Part shown: positions 34,856 through 42,815 of the stretch, one piece after another | Layout: every line of letters begins with the position of its first letter | Numbering within the stretch: position 1 is the first letter of the stretch | Origin: CASQEL01 sp036655975 | Lineage (GTDB): Bacteria; Desulfobacterota; Desulfovibrionia; Desulfovibrionales; Desulfovibrionaceae | Direction of reading: 5' to 3' | DNA length: 60,214 nt | Assembly (NCBI GenBank): GCA_036655975.1 | Contig: JAVVPD010000003.1 | Coordinates: forward strand, 1 to 60,214 | Translations under genes and position numbers: made by a program | Notes under the pieces: model-generated | Seen by the model: only the letters and a program-made list of their open reading frames with translations | Databases searched by the model: none | What the model was told of the DNA's origin: nothing

Positions 34856-35137
34856 TTAAACCTGAGCTGGAGCAGCTACGGGTTCAATGTGTACACGGGT
34901 CATGACGCGACGTTTACGCAGGTACTTTTCGTACTTGACCACGCCGTCGATTTTAGCAAAGAGGGTGAAGTCTCTGCCCATGCCCACGTTCACGCCGGGG
35001 TGAACCTTGGTGCCGACCTGACGGACAAGGATGTTGCCCGCAAGCACAACCTGACCACCAAAGCGCTTAACGCCACGTCGTTGGCCGTTACTGTCGCGAC
35101 CGTTGCGCGATGAACCGCCTGCTTTTTTATGTGCCAT
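34856..35137 (-). CDS. rpmA: 50S ribosomal protein L27
   Basis: 93 aa, starting MAHKKAGGSSRNGRDSNGQR, which is the mature L27 start without the cleavable N-terminal extension found in Firmicutes. C-terminus slightly longer than usual (VHIEPVAAPAQV). Preceded by rplU at 34 bp. Confidence 0.98.
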   Translation of the reverse strand: MAHKKAGGSSRNGRDSNGQRRGVKRFGGQVVLAGNILVRQVGTKVHPGVNVGMGRDFTLFAKIDGVVKYEKYLRKRRVMTRVHIEPVAAPAQV

Positions 35138-35171
35138 GATATATCTCCTGAAACAATGCTAGGTTCAAGCT

Positions 35172-35480
35172 TTACGCGGTGATGCCCGTAATCTTCAGGG
35201 CTGTAAAGTCCTGCCGATGCCCACGCAATTTGCGTGAGTCGTTACGACGCCAGCGTTTGAACACCATAATTTTTTCGCCCCGACCATGATCCAGCACTTC
35301 GGCTTTCACACTGGCATTTTCCACATAGGGAGCGCCCACTTTGAATTCTGCACCGCCCAGCATGAGCACTTTGTCAAGGGTGATTTCGGAACCCACAGGG
35401 GCGCCCATCTTTTCCACAATGACTTTGCAGCCTTCTTCAACGCGGAACTGTTTTCCGCCTGTCTCAATAATTGCGTACAT
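35172..35480 (-). CDS. rplU: 50S ribosomal protein L21
   Basis: 102 aa, starting MYAIIETGGKQFRVEEG, with the conserved KIMVFKRWRRNDSRKLRGHR block near the end. Ribosome binding site CGGAGG upstream of ATG 35480. First gene of the minus-strand cluster rplU-rpmA-obgE-proB-thiD-fliJ-motE-truA; its promoter should lie in the ~150-bp spacer shared with the divergent methyltransferase gene. Confidence 0.98.
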   Translation of the reverse strand: MYAIIETGGKQFRVEEGCKVIVEKMGAPVGSEITLDKVLMLGGAEFKVGAPYVENASVKAEVLDHGRGEKIMVFKRWRRNDSRKLRGHRQDFTALKITGITA

Positions 35481-35638
35481 GTTAAACCTCCGAAAAGAGA
35501 AAGGGATATTTGCCCCAGAAATAGCGTCTTGTCAAGAGGCTTGGACAGACTACATAAAAAAAGATGATAATTCGCGCTTTCTTTTATGCGGTGTTGGGGC
35601 TAGTGTCGCGAACATCGTATCTTATAGGAGTTTCCCCC

Positions 35639-37066
35639 ATGGCTGCAAGCAGTAAAATTGGTGATCAATGTGATTTAGACGTACACGCTCTTTCCCACGA
35701 CGGCCGCGCCGTGGGGCGTGTTCTCGACGAAAATGATGCAAGTGCGCGAGGACACGTGGTTTTTGTCCCCGGTGCTTTGCCCGGACAAAGGGTGCGCGTG
35801 CGCCTAACAGCCGTGAAAAAAAGTTTTGCCGAAGGGCACTTGGTCGCCGTGTTGACCCCCGCTCCCGACGCCGTGCCCCCCGCGTGCCCGCATGCTGACG
35901 ATTGTGGCGGCTGTCCCCTGCAAGAAATGCCCTACACGGCGCAATTGCAGTGGAAGCAGCGCATTTTGAGCGACGCGCTCACCCGCATTGGGCGGCTGAA
36001 AGATCTGACTATCCGCGATATTATGCCCTCGCCGCAAGAATGGGGCTATCGTAATAAGATGGAATTTGCCTTTGCCTCCAACGTGCAGGGGCAGCTGTAT
36101 CTTGGTTTACGCCAGCGCGGGAGCCATGAGGTTGTGGACATTACCCATTGTAAGCTTTTACCCGAACCCGCCATGAAAGTGCTGGCTGTCATGCGCGATC
36201 TGGCGGCAAAGTCCGGTTTGGATTCGTGGGATTCTGATGGAGGCGGCAGCGGATTTTGGCGTTTTTTGGTGTTGCGTATGCCGCAATCCATGCCTGTTGG
36301 GGAAGAGAAAAGCGCTTTGGCCCGGCAATGCTTGGTGTATTGCATCACCAGCCGCCGTACCGCTACAGAGCATGTATTGGTGAAGGATTTGGGCCACGCA
36401 CTGATGGCCGCTGTGCCTGAGGTGACAGGCTTTGTTCACGAAGTACGTGATAGCGTGGACAATGTGCCCATGGGCGAAAAAAGTTTGTGTCGCTTGGGTG
36501 AGGACGTGCTGACCGAATATCTGGGCGGGCATGCCTATGCAGTGGGCTGCAAGTCCTTTTTTCAAGTGAATAGCGGCGCAGCAGAAAATTTGTGCACGGC
36601 GGTGGAAGAAGGCGCTGGGCTTAGTGGTGCGGAAGTATTGTGGGATGTTTATTGTGGCGTGGGCGCGCCGGGCCTGAGCATTGCGGGCAAGGCCGCGCGG
36701 GTGTACGGCATCGAAACCTCCAGTCAGGCCGTGGATATGGCACGGAAAAATGCCGAAACAGCGGGCTACAGCCATTGCGCGTATGCTGTGGGCGAAGCGC
36801 AGATTTTACTCCGCAGGTTAGCCGGCCCTCATGTGGTATTGGTAGACCCGCCGCGCGGGGGGCTGCACAGTGAGGTGGTTAAAGAACTTTTGCGCGCCAA
36901 GCCCAAGCGCATTGTGTATGTTTCGTGTAATCCGGCAACCTTGGCACGGGATGCGGCCTTGCTTGTGCGGGCGGGCTATGCCATTGGCATGGTGCAGGCT
37001 GTGGATTTGTTCCCGCAGACACCGCATGTGGAAGCGGTGATGGTGTTTGACGCTGTAGCGGGATAG
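35639..37066 (+). CDS. 23S rRNA (uracil-5)-methyltransferase, RlmD/RumA type
   Basis: 475 aa from ATG 35639 (AGGAG 9 nt upstream). N-terminal TRAM domain (residues ~5-65), a cysteine cluster CPHADDCGGC for a [4Fe-4S] centre, a SAM-binding Rossmann segment (LWDVYCGVGAPGLSIAG) and the catalytic motif VYVSCNPATLARD. Family members methylate U1939 (RlmD) or U747 (RlmC) of 23S rRNA; the length and cluster favour RlmD-like, but the exact target is not certain. Confidence 0.92.
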   Translation: MAASSKIGDQCDLDVHALSHDGRAVGRVLDENDASARGHVVFVPGALPGQRVRVRLTAVKKSFAEGHLVAVLTPAPDAVPPACPHADDCGGCPLQEMPYTAQLQWKQRILSDALTRIGRLKDLTIRDIMPSPQEWGYRNKMEFAFASNVQGQLYLGLRQRGSHEVVDITHCKLLPEPAMKVLAVMRDLAAKSGLDSWDSDGGGSGFWRFLVLRMPQSMPVGEEKSALARQCLVYCITSRRTATEHVLVKDLGHALMAAVPEVTGFVHEVRDSVDNVPMGEKSLCRLGEDVLTEYLGGHAYAVGCKSFFQVNSGAAENLCTAVEEGAGLSGAEVLWDVYCGVGAPGLSIAGKAARVYGIETSSQAVDMARKNAETAGYSHCAYAVGEAQILLRRLAGPHVVLVDPPRGGLHSEVVKELLRAKPKRIVYVSCNPATLARDAALLVRAGYAIGMVQAVDLFPQTPHVEAVMVFDAVAG

Positions 37067-37200
37067 ACGCTTGGCTGGAGAGGGGGGAGTGCGCTTGGTG
37101 TTGCGTTAATGTGGAAAAAGCCATTGACGCAACCAAGGGTGCATGATACCTTTTCGTCGGACTTGTGAAATGGGGCACGATAGCCTCGTTGGATAGAGCC

Positions 37201-37473
37201 ATGAAGATTAAAGAAGTGCTGGAAGTACACCGGAATAACATTAGTGTGCTTGGCGGTGCGGGAACCATTGGGCTGCATATGGTCAGTGGGCCACTTGTGG
37301 GTTTTGCCATGGGCTATGGTTTGGATATGTGGCTCGGTACCAGCCCTTGGCTCAAAATTATTTTTTTGATTGTGGGCGTGGGCGCGGGTTTTAAAAATGT
37401 TTATGACGACACGCGCAAATTGCTCAGGGAAATGCAGGCAGAAGATGATCAAAAAAACCGTCCACGCTTTTGA
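37201..37473 (+). CDS. AtpZ/AtpI-family small membrane protein
   Basis: 90 aa from ATG 37201 with two membrane helices (GPLVGFAMGYGLDMWLG and LKIIFLIVGVGAGFKNVY), the pattern of AtpZ (F0F1-ATPase-associated Mg2+/Ca2+ channel-like proteins). Such genes precede F0 genes and help assembly of the c-ring with AtpI. Overlaps the next gene by 29 bp. Confidence 0.8.
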   Translation: MKIKEVLEVHRNNISVLGGAGTIGLHMVSGPLVGFAMGYGLDMWLGTSPWLKIIFLIVGVGAGFKNVYDDTRKLLREMQAEDDQKNRPRF

Positions 37474-37882
37474 CGCATGGCTCTGGCGGAGGGGCTTTCA
37501 CCATCCGCATATCCGCGCTATAGCCTTGGCGGAAGTGCTGCTCGCCCTGCTCGCTTTGTTTGCGGGCTTGGCGTTTTTTCCCTTCAGTTTTTGGCCCTTG
37601 ACCTTTGCCGTGGGCCTTGTGGTTTTTGCTTGGAATTTTTATGGGTCAGCGCGCTTTTTATTGCGTCAGACCCTCACGGCGTATAGTTCAGGCCTATTAA
37701 TGGTTCTGCTCATACGCTTTAGCGGGCGGCTTTTGCTCACCGCTGTGGTGTTGTATGTGGCTTTAATTGTGTACAATGCTCCTGTTATCGCCCTGGTTTG
37801 TGGCCTTGTGGCGGGAATGACAGTGGCTCTTGTGACTTATGCCCTTACCGGCCTGGCCGGACACAACCGTAAGGAGGCGTGA
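37445..37882 (+). CDS. ATP synthase subunit I (AtpI-like)
   Basis: 145 aa from ATG 37445. Four hydrophobic segments and the overall pattern match the ATP synthase I family, the c-ring assembly helper. The start lies within the end of the previous gene, and the stop is 2 nt before atpB, so all are probably translationally coupled. Assignment relies mainly on context and hydrophobicity. Confidence 0.75.
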   Translation: MIKKTVHAFDAWLWRRGFHHPHIRAIALAEVLLALLALFAGLAFFPFSFWPLTFAVGLVVFAWNFYGSARFLLRQTLTAYSSGLLMVLLIRFSGRLLLTAVVLYVALIVYNAPVIALVCGLVAGMTVALVTYALTGLAGHNRKEA

Positions 37883-37884
37883 AT

Positions 37885-38586
37885 ATGGCTGGTGGATTGC
37901 CGCATCCGGTACTACTCTCTACTATCTGCAACATGGACTATCTGACCATTGGCGGGCAGCTTGTAGAGTTTAAGCACGTCTTTTACACATGGATTGCGAT
38001 GGCAATTTTGTTCATTACGGCCTATTTTGTGCGCCGTAAATTGACCTTAGTGCCTGGTAAAACTCAAAATGTGTTTGAAGCCATCATCGGCACCATGGAA
38101 AATTTTATCCATGAAAACTTGGGTGATGACGGCAGAAAATTTGTGCCCTTGTTGGCGGGGATATTTTTGTATATCTTCACCATGAACATCATGGGGCTGC
38201 TTCCCGGTTTTGACGCGCCCACGGCCAACTTGAACACCACTGTCAGCATGGCTGTCTTTGTGTTCTTGTATTACAATTACATCGGGATGGCCCGCTGGAA
38301 ATTGCATTATATCGGTCATTTCACGGGGCCTTCCAAGTGGCTTATCCCCTTGATGCTGCCTTTGGAATTGGTTTCGCATATTTCGCGCCCGCTTTCGCTT
38401 TCTCTTCGTCTTTTTGGTAATATTCGCGGCGAAGAAATCGTTATCGTACTGTGTTTTTTCATGGCTCCGCTTTTGGGAACCCTGCCTGTCTATGCTTTGT
38501 TCCTGTTGGGCAAAACTATGCAAGCTTTCGTGTTCTTCATGCTGACCATGTTCTATTTGAAAGGCGCTTTGGAACCGGCGCACTAG
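37885..38586 (+). CDS. atpB: ATP synthase F0 subunit a
   Basis: 233 aa from ATG 37885, with AGGAGG 7 nt upstream; the GTG at 37879 overlaps this site. LELVSHISRPLSLSLRLFGNIRGEE contains the essential arginine of the half-channel facing the c-ring. Polytopic inner-membrane protein. The F1 and b/delta genes are not in the window, a split arrangement seen in Desulfovibrionaceae. Confidence 0.96.
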   Translation: MAGGLPHPVLLSTICNMDYLTIGGQLVEFKHVFYTWIAMAILFITAYFVRRKLTLVPGKTQNVFEAIIGTMENFIHENLGDDGRKFVPLLAGIFLYIFTMNIMGLLPGFDAPTANLNTTVSMAVFVFLYYNYIGMARWKLHYIGHFTGPSKWLIPLMLPLELVSHISRPLSLSLRLFGNIRGEEIVIVLCFFMAPLLGTLPVYALFLLGKTMQAFVFFMLTMFYLKGALEPAH

Positions 38587-38625
38587 GCCGCCTTCCTGCT
38601 GTACGCCTAAAAAATTTGTGGGGAA

Positions 38626-38639
38626 TGGTCTTCGGACCA
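38626..38639 (+). promoter_or_regulatory. cUUCGg tetraloop hairpin between atpB and atpE
   Basis: TGGTC-TTCG-GACCA: a 5-bp stem closed by the extra-stable UUCG tetraloop, 36 nt before the atpE start codon and with no T-run. It may protect the atpE message or block exonucleases so that more c subunit is made, as inference. Confidence 0.45.
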
Positions 38640-38674
38640 ATAATATACACTTACTACATTCTAAGGAGTGCCAC

Positions 38675-38998
38675 ATGCGTAAATTCCTGATGATCGCCCT
38701 GAACACCGCTGCCCTGATGGGTATGGCTACCATGGCTTTTGCTGCTGACAAACTTGACGCAGCGGCTCTTGGTTACACCTGCTTGGCTGCTGCCCTTGGC
38801 ATCGGCATTGCAGCCTTTGGTTGCGGCATCGGTATGGGTCTTGGCCTCAAGGGCGCTTGCGAAGGTATCGCTCGTAACCCTGATGTCAGTGGCAAGATCA
38901 CTGGTACCATGATTTTGGCCTTTGCTTTTATTGAATCTTTGGCAATTTACGCCTTGGTTGTGAGCTTCATCCTGCTCTTCGCCAATCCTTTTGCCTAG
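38675..38998 (+). CDS. atpE: ATP synthase F0 subunit c with N-terminal signal-like extension
   Basis: 107 aa from ATG 38675 (AAGGAG ribosome binding site). Residues 1-23 look like a cleavable signal peptide (MRKFLMIALNTAALMGMATMAFA) before the two-helix hairpin. Helix 1: AALGIGIAAFGCGIGMGLGLKG; loop ARNPD; helix 2 carries the ion-binding glutamate in AFIESLAIYALVV. Glu, Ser and Tyr match sodium-type rings, but the helix-1 glutamine of those rings is replaced by Met (GIGMG), which favours protons. A c-ring forms the rotor in the inner membrane. A strong terminator follows. Confidence 0.95.
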   Translation: MRKFLMIALNTAALMGMATMAFAADKLDAAALGYTCLAAALGIGIAAFGCGIGMGLGLKGACEGIARNPDVSGKITGTMILAFAFIESLAIYALVVSFILLFANPFA

Positions 38999-39016
38999 GC
39001 TTCAAGACGCATTATG

Positions 39017-39046
39017 AAAAAGGGAGGCTTTGGCCTCCCTTTTTTT
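39017..39046. terminator. Bidirectional terminator between atpE and aroE
   Basis: Stem GGGAGGC/GCCTCCC, 4-nt loop, flanked by A5 before and T7 after. The T-run reaches into the aroE stop region, so it can end transcription from both convergent genes. Confidence 0.92.
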
Positions 39047-39851
39047 ATGCTTTTTCCAGCGTTGCCCGCACGGTCTTGGGGTCTAGGCTTTCCCCCGTCC
39101 AGAGGTGGAATTGTTCGGCGGCTTGGGCGGCAAACATATCCAGTCCGTCCTGAATATCCCAGCCAGCGGCGTGGGCCTCCCGTAAGAAGCGGGTATGCAG
39201 GGGGGTGTAGACCAAATCGTAGGCAAGCCCGCCGTTGGGGGCAAAGGCAGCTGCGGGATAGGGGCTTTTATCCTGCCCATCGCCTTGCATGCCCAAGGGG
39301 GTAGCGTTGATGAGGATATCAACCTGAACGTGGGTGCGTTTTTCCCACGGCACGTATTCAATTTGAAATTCATGGGCCAAAGCCATGGCTTTGGGCAGGT
39401 GATGATTGGTGAGGATACTAGTATACCCTAAGGTTTGCAGCCCTGCCAGCACCGCACGGGCTGCCCCACCCGCTCCGAGAACAAGGGCCGAGCACAGTTT
39501 TTTACCCTGCAGCGGGGCCATGAAACCCGCCATATCCGTATTATGCCCGCACAGGGCACCGTCTTTCCAGAACACGGTGTTCACCGCCCCCACTTGATGT
39601 GCGGCGGGGGTGATGGCGTCGAGCAGGGGAATGATACGTTCTTTGTGCGGAATGGTCACACTCAGGCCGGCAATAGGCAGTGTGCGTACGGCGTCTATCA
39701 GGGCCGCAAGTTTTTCCGGCGGTGTGGGCCAAGCCATATAGACCTTGGAAAGCCCCGCTGCGGTGAATGCGGCATTATGCACCCGTGGGCTTTGACTATG
39801 CCCGAGAGGATAGCCGATGATACCATATAATTGTTGAGGAATATTGTTCAT
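39045..39851 (-). CDS. aroE: Shikimate dehydrogenase
   Basis: 268 aa. YGIIGYPLGHSQSP (shikimate binding), SVTIPHKERI (catalytic lysine), GHNTDMAGF (catalytic aspartate) and VLGAGGAARAVLAGL (NADP site) are all present. Reduces 3-dehydroshikimate in the aromatic pathway. Its start overlaps the preceding cytidylyltransferase stop by 4 bp, so it is in the same minus-strand operon as the sugar genes, an unusual neighbourhood. Confidence 0.96.
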   Translation of the reverse strand: MNNIPQQLYGIIGYPLGHSQSPRVHNAAFTAAGLSKVYMAWPTPPEKLAALIDAVRTLPIAGLSVTIPHKERIIPLLDAITPAAHQVGAVNTVFWKDGALCGHNTDMAGFMAPLQGKKLCSALVLGAGGAARAVLAGLQTLGYTSILTNHHLPKAMALAHEFQIEYVPWEKRTHVQVDILINATPLGMQGDGQDKSPYPAAAFAPNGGLAYDLVYTPLHTRFLREAHAAGWDIQDGLDMFAAQAAEQFHLWTGESLDPKTVRATLEKA

Positions 39852-40546
39852 AATGCGGCGGGGAAGAGGTTTATGATCTCTGCCATGGACATGTCTGGGC
39901 GGATGGGCAAGAGGGCCAAATGGCGGAAATCTTCCTTGGTATCCATGTCCAGCTTTAATTCCGGGCGGCGCAGGGCTGGGTTGGCAGGGTCAAAGGTGGC
40001 AATGCGGTAGATGGTCGGATTATCCCAGATGTATGACAGGCAATGTTCCCGGTGTTGGGGGAGGCTGGCCTTGTGCTCCAATTCCTCCAGCAAGGCCATG
40101 GACAGGGTTTCCGCGCCCAGCCCATCGGGCCAGAGATTTTTGTGCGGGATGTGATTATAGGCGTAGTCCACGTCCGCTTGGGCGTAAAATTCGAGTAATT
40201 GATCAATGGCTTCGCCGCTGACCAGCGGATTGTCGGCACAAATGCGTACGATCTGCTCCGCCCTGAAGGCTCGGCCCGCCGCGCAAAAGCGGTGCAACAC
40301 GTCATTTTCCGAGCCACGAAAGACCGCGATGCCCTGTTGTTGCAGGTGTTCGGCCAGCACATCGTCCAAGGGCGTATCGGGAATAGCCACCACCACTTGT
40401 TCCACCCGTGTGGCGGTGGAAACGCGCTGTACAATCCAGTCGATGAGGGGCAGGCCGCGCAAGCAGAGCAGGGTTTTTAGGGGCAGACGGCTGGAGCCGA
40501 GGCGGGCTTGGATAAGCGCGACCGTGCGGGGAGCTGTGCTATTCAT
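39848..40546 (-). CDS. SpsF-like cytidylyltransferase-family protein
   Basis: 232 aa. VALIQARLGSSRLPLKTLL is the nucleotide-binding start of the SpsF/CMP-NeuAc-synthetase-like family; later VRICADNPLVSGEAID and LKLDMDTKEDFRHL are also typical. Relatives (SpsF of Bacillus spore coat polysaccharide) are thought to activate a sugar. It overlaps the PseG-like fusion gene by 4 bp upstream and aroE by 4 bp downstream. Likely part of synthesis of a nonulosonic-acid-type sugar; exact reaction unknown. Confidence 0.8.
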   Translation of the reverse strand: MNSTAPRTVALIQARLGSSRLPLKTLLCLRGLPLIDWIVQRVSTATRVEQVVVAIPDTPLDDVLAEHLQQQGIAVFRGSENDVLHRFCAAGRAFRAEQIVRICADNPLVSGEAIDQLLEFYAQADVDYAYNHIPHKNLWPDGLGAETLSMALLEELEHKASLPQHREHCLSYIWDNPTIYRIATFDPANPALRRPELKLDMDTKEDFRHLALLPIRPDMSMAEIINLFPAAL

Positions 40547-42177
40547 GATACAGCCTCATTGTTGTCTGTGTGGTCACTATCTAATAGTTCTAGCATAATA
40601 CGGATAACATGATTTTTGTTGCGGCTGAAGGTAAAGCGATTTTGGCGGTCAAATAAGCGTTGCCGGTTTTCGGCTTCTAGCATCCTTTCAAAAACATTAC
40701 GCAATTTTGTGTCGCTGATTTTACTCATAATACCCAGATAGGCAAAACCGTTATGGGCGCGGGCAAAACTGTGTTGGGCTTCGCGCTGATGGTGCGCCAC
40801 AACCAGCGCGGGCACACGCATGTGGGCCAATTCATAGACCGTGCGCCCTGCCGAGCAGACCGCGAGATCTGCCCCCTCCATCATCCGCGACATCACATTG
40901 GTGGTATTGGTAAATTCTACGAGCGGATTATTGAGCTGGGCGATATGGGTGGCGAGCGCCTCACTGTGGACGTAGCCCGGCCCAGCCACCACGCGGATGT
41001 GGATGCCCCGTGTGCGGCAGAGCGGTTCAATCACATCAAGGGTGCGGCGGGTGAAGTCTGTGTTGTCTGTGCCTCCAAAAGTCACCAGCACCGTGCGTAC
41101 TTCAGGGCGGAACACATTGCGGGCCGCGCCCGCAAATTCGTCGCGCAGGCAAAAATAGCGCGGCCCGTAGCAAAAACGCTCGTCATGCACTTTTTCTTCG
41201 TACAGGGCATTGATCACATAGTCAGCCAGCAGTGCGCCTGGGCCTTCGTCTTCAAAATTGACCACGCGTATCCCCGCCGTTTTCAGGCTGTGCATGTAGT
41301 CGCGCTCGGTGTTCAACATATCATTAATGACCAGATCCGGCTTGAGGCTCAACACTTCAGCCGCCAGATCTTCACCGTGTTGCATGACTGTTTTGTGGTC
41401 GCGGGCCGTGATACTGGTAACGGCGAGCTCGCTTTTGCGCGTACACATAAAAGTAATGCGGTGTTCGCTGATTTCATGGGCCAGCATGAGTGCACGGTAA
41501 ATATGCCCCATGCCGATGGCCGGATAGCCCGCCACCACAAAAACCACATGGCGGCGCATGAGCAGGCGTTCGCAAATCCACCAGTCCTGATAACTGTTAA
41601 TTTCCAGCGCGCGGTCATTCAAAAAATAGGGGATGGTGCGGTCAATGTGTCCGCTGAGTAGGGCCGTGCTTTTGAGAATAATCAGGGCTTTGCTTTCCAT
41701 ATACAGTAAGGTGCCCGAATCGTCGTCCAGCAGCGCGTCTAGAGTGCCGTTATTGTGTTCCCAGATGCGTTGGCGCACGCTCTTGACCGTAACCAGACTG
41801 TCCGCGTCGGATTCTGCAAAGTTGTGCCAAGCGTCGTCAATATCTACCCAAGTGAGCAGGGGGCAGCTGGGGCGGTAAATCAGTAAGTTTTCAAAATTTT
41901 GCGCTACTTCTTCCAAAACATGGCGCAAGGCGTGCACAATATCCAGACCGCCCACATGGAAATCTTTATTGTAACGGAAGCCCACCCCAGCGCGTTCACA
42001 CAGGAGTGAAATTTCTTGGCTGTCGGTGAGCACGATGATATTTTCGCCGCTGGTCACTGCCCGGGCCGTGTTCAGGGCGCGTTCCATTAGGGTGATACCC
42101 GCCAACTTTTTGATCAATTGGTCGGGAATAACCGCATTTTTTTTGATTGCAGGAATGATAATAACGCGTTTTTGCAT
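40543..42177 (-). CDS. Fusion: cytidylyltransferase domain plus PseG/SpsG-like domain
   Basis: 544 aa with two parts. Residues 1-~205 resemble NeuA/PseF CMP-sugar synthetases (VIIIPAIKKNAVIPDQLIKK, IIVLTDSQEI, YRPSCPLLTWVDIDDAW). Residues ~210-540 resemble PseG/SpsG nucleotide-sugar hydrolases and GT28-like enzymes (GMGHIYRALMLAHE, TFGGTDNTDFTRRT, AVCSAGRTVYELAHM). In pseudaminic acid synthesis these activities remove UDP before NeuB-type condensation and add CMP after it; here they are on one chain. The first-domain start deviates from the common IPARGGSKG form (IPAIKKNAV), so activity of that half is uncertain. A NeuB-like gene is divergent at 42816. Confidence 0.78.
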   Translation of the reverse strand: MQKRVIIIPAIKKNAVIPDQLIKKLAGITLMERALNTARAVTSGENIIVLTDSQEISLLCERAGVGFRYNKDFHVGGLDIVHALRHVLEEVAQNFENLLIYRPSCPLLTWVDIDDAWHNFAESDADSLVTVKSVRQRIWEHNNGTLDALLDDDSGTLLYMESKALIILKSTALLSGHIDRTIPYFLNDRALEINSYQDWWICERLLMRRHVVFVVAGYPAIGMGHIYRALMLAHEISEHRITFMCTRKSELAVTSITARDHKTVMQHGEDLAAEVLSLKPDLVINDMLNTERDYMHSLKTAGIRVVNFEDEGPGALLADYVINALYEEKVHDERFCYGPRYFCLRDEFAGAARNVFRPEVRTVLVTFGGTDNTDFTRRTLDVIEPLCRTRGIHIRVVAGPGYVHSEALATHIAQLNNPLVEFTNTTNVMSRMMEGADLAVCSAGRTVYELAHMRVPALVVAHHQREAQHSFARAHNGFAYLGIMSKISDTKLRNVFERMLEAENRQRLFDRQNRFTFSRNKNHVIRIMLELLDSDHTDNNEAVS

Positions 42178-42179
42178 GG

Positions 42180-42626
42180 CTACTGCTTATTCTTGGCCTT
42201 GGGGTTGAGGTTTACCGTCAATTCGTCCACGGGCGTGTCCGGCTGTTTACCAAGACAAATGGCCTGACACGAAGCCCCAGCAATGTGCAAAGAGTCGCCC
42301 GCTACGGTGAAGAGGCAAGGGGCGTCATAGTTCCCCCACGCTGCGGGAATGGCAGGCACATTGGGCACCGTAAACGTCAGGCTGGTGCTTTCATCCTGGG
42401 GACGGATTTCAAGGTTGGTGAACAGCAATTCTTTACCAATCATGCTCATGCCGGGGCAGAAGGGCAAAATGCGGGCCACGGTGCGCCCAAGCTCGGCAGT
42501 GCGGTTTTGGGGAAAGCTTGGGCCGGGGTTCAAGGTCAGGGTGCCTTGTTTGGTGGGGGCGCAATAGCTGAGTAGGGCAGTAATCCCCACACATGCGATG
42601 ACGATGAATATAATAGTGCGTACCAT
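42180..42626 (-). CDS. Small exported protein of unknown function
   Basis: 148 aa from ATG 42626 with AAGGAG upstream. A hydrophobic N-terminus (IIFIVIACVGITALL) followed by SYCAPTKQG could be a signal peptide or weak lipobox (Tyr before the Cys is atypical). The remainder has four more cysteines (FCPGM, APCLF, SCQAIC) and beta-strand character. No family recognised. It lies 2 bp before the PseG-like fusion on the same strand, so it is probably cotranscribed with the sugar genes. Confidence 0.6.
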   Translation of the reverse strand: MVRTIIFIVIACVGITALLSYCAPTKQGTLTLNPGPSFPQNRTAELGRTVARILPFCPGMSMIGKELLFTNLEIRPQDESTSLTFTVPNVPAIPAAWGNYDAPCLFTVAGDSLHIAGASCQAICLGKQPDTPVDELTVNLNPKAKNKQ

Positions 42627-42815
42627 GCTGTTCTCCTTGGTGAGATGCAAAAAGATAGCCTGCCTGTGGCTTGGGGTCAACGTGTAGGCTTTGCGAACGC
42701 ATTCCGCCATTTTGCCCTTTCGGTGTCTTTTCTTTTGCAAGGATACAAGGTATGTGCTTCTATGCGCCTGAGTGAATTTTGGGTAGCAATGCTTATCAGA
42801 ACTACGGAGAAAAAA

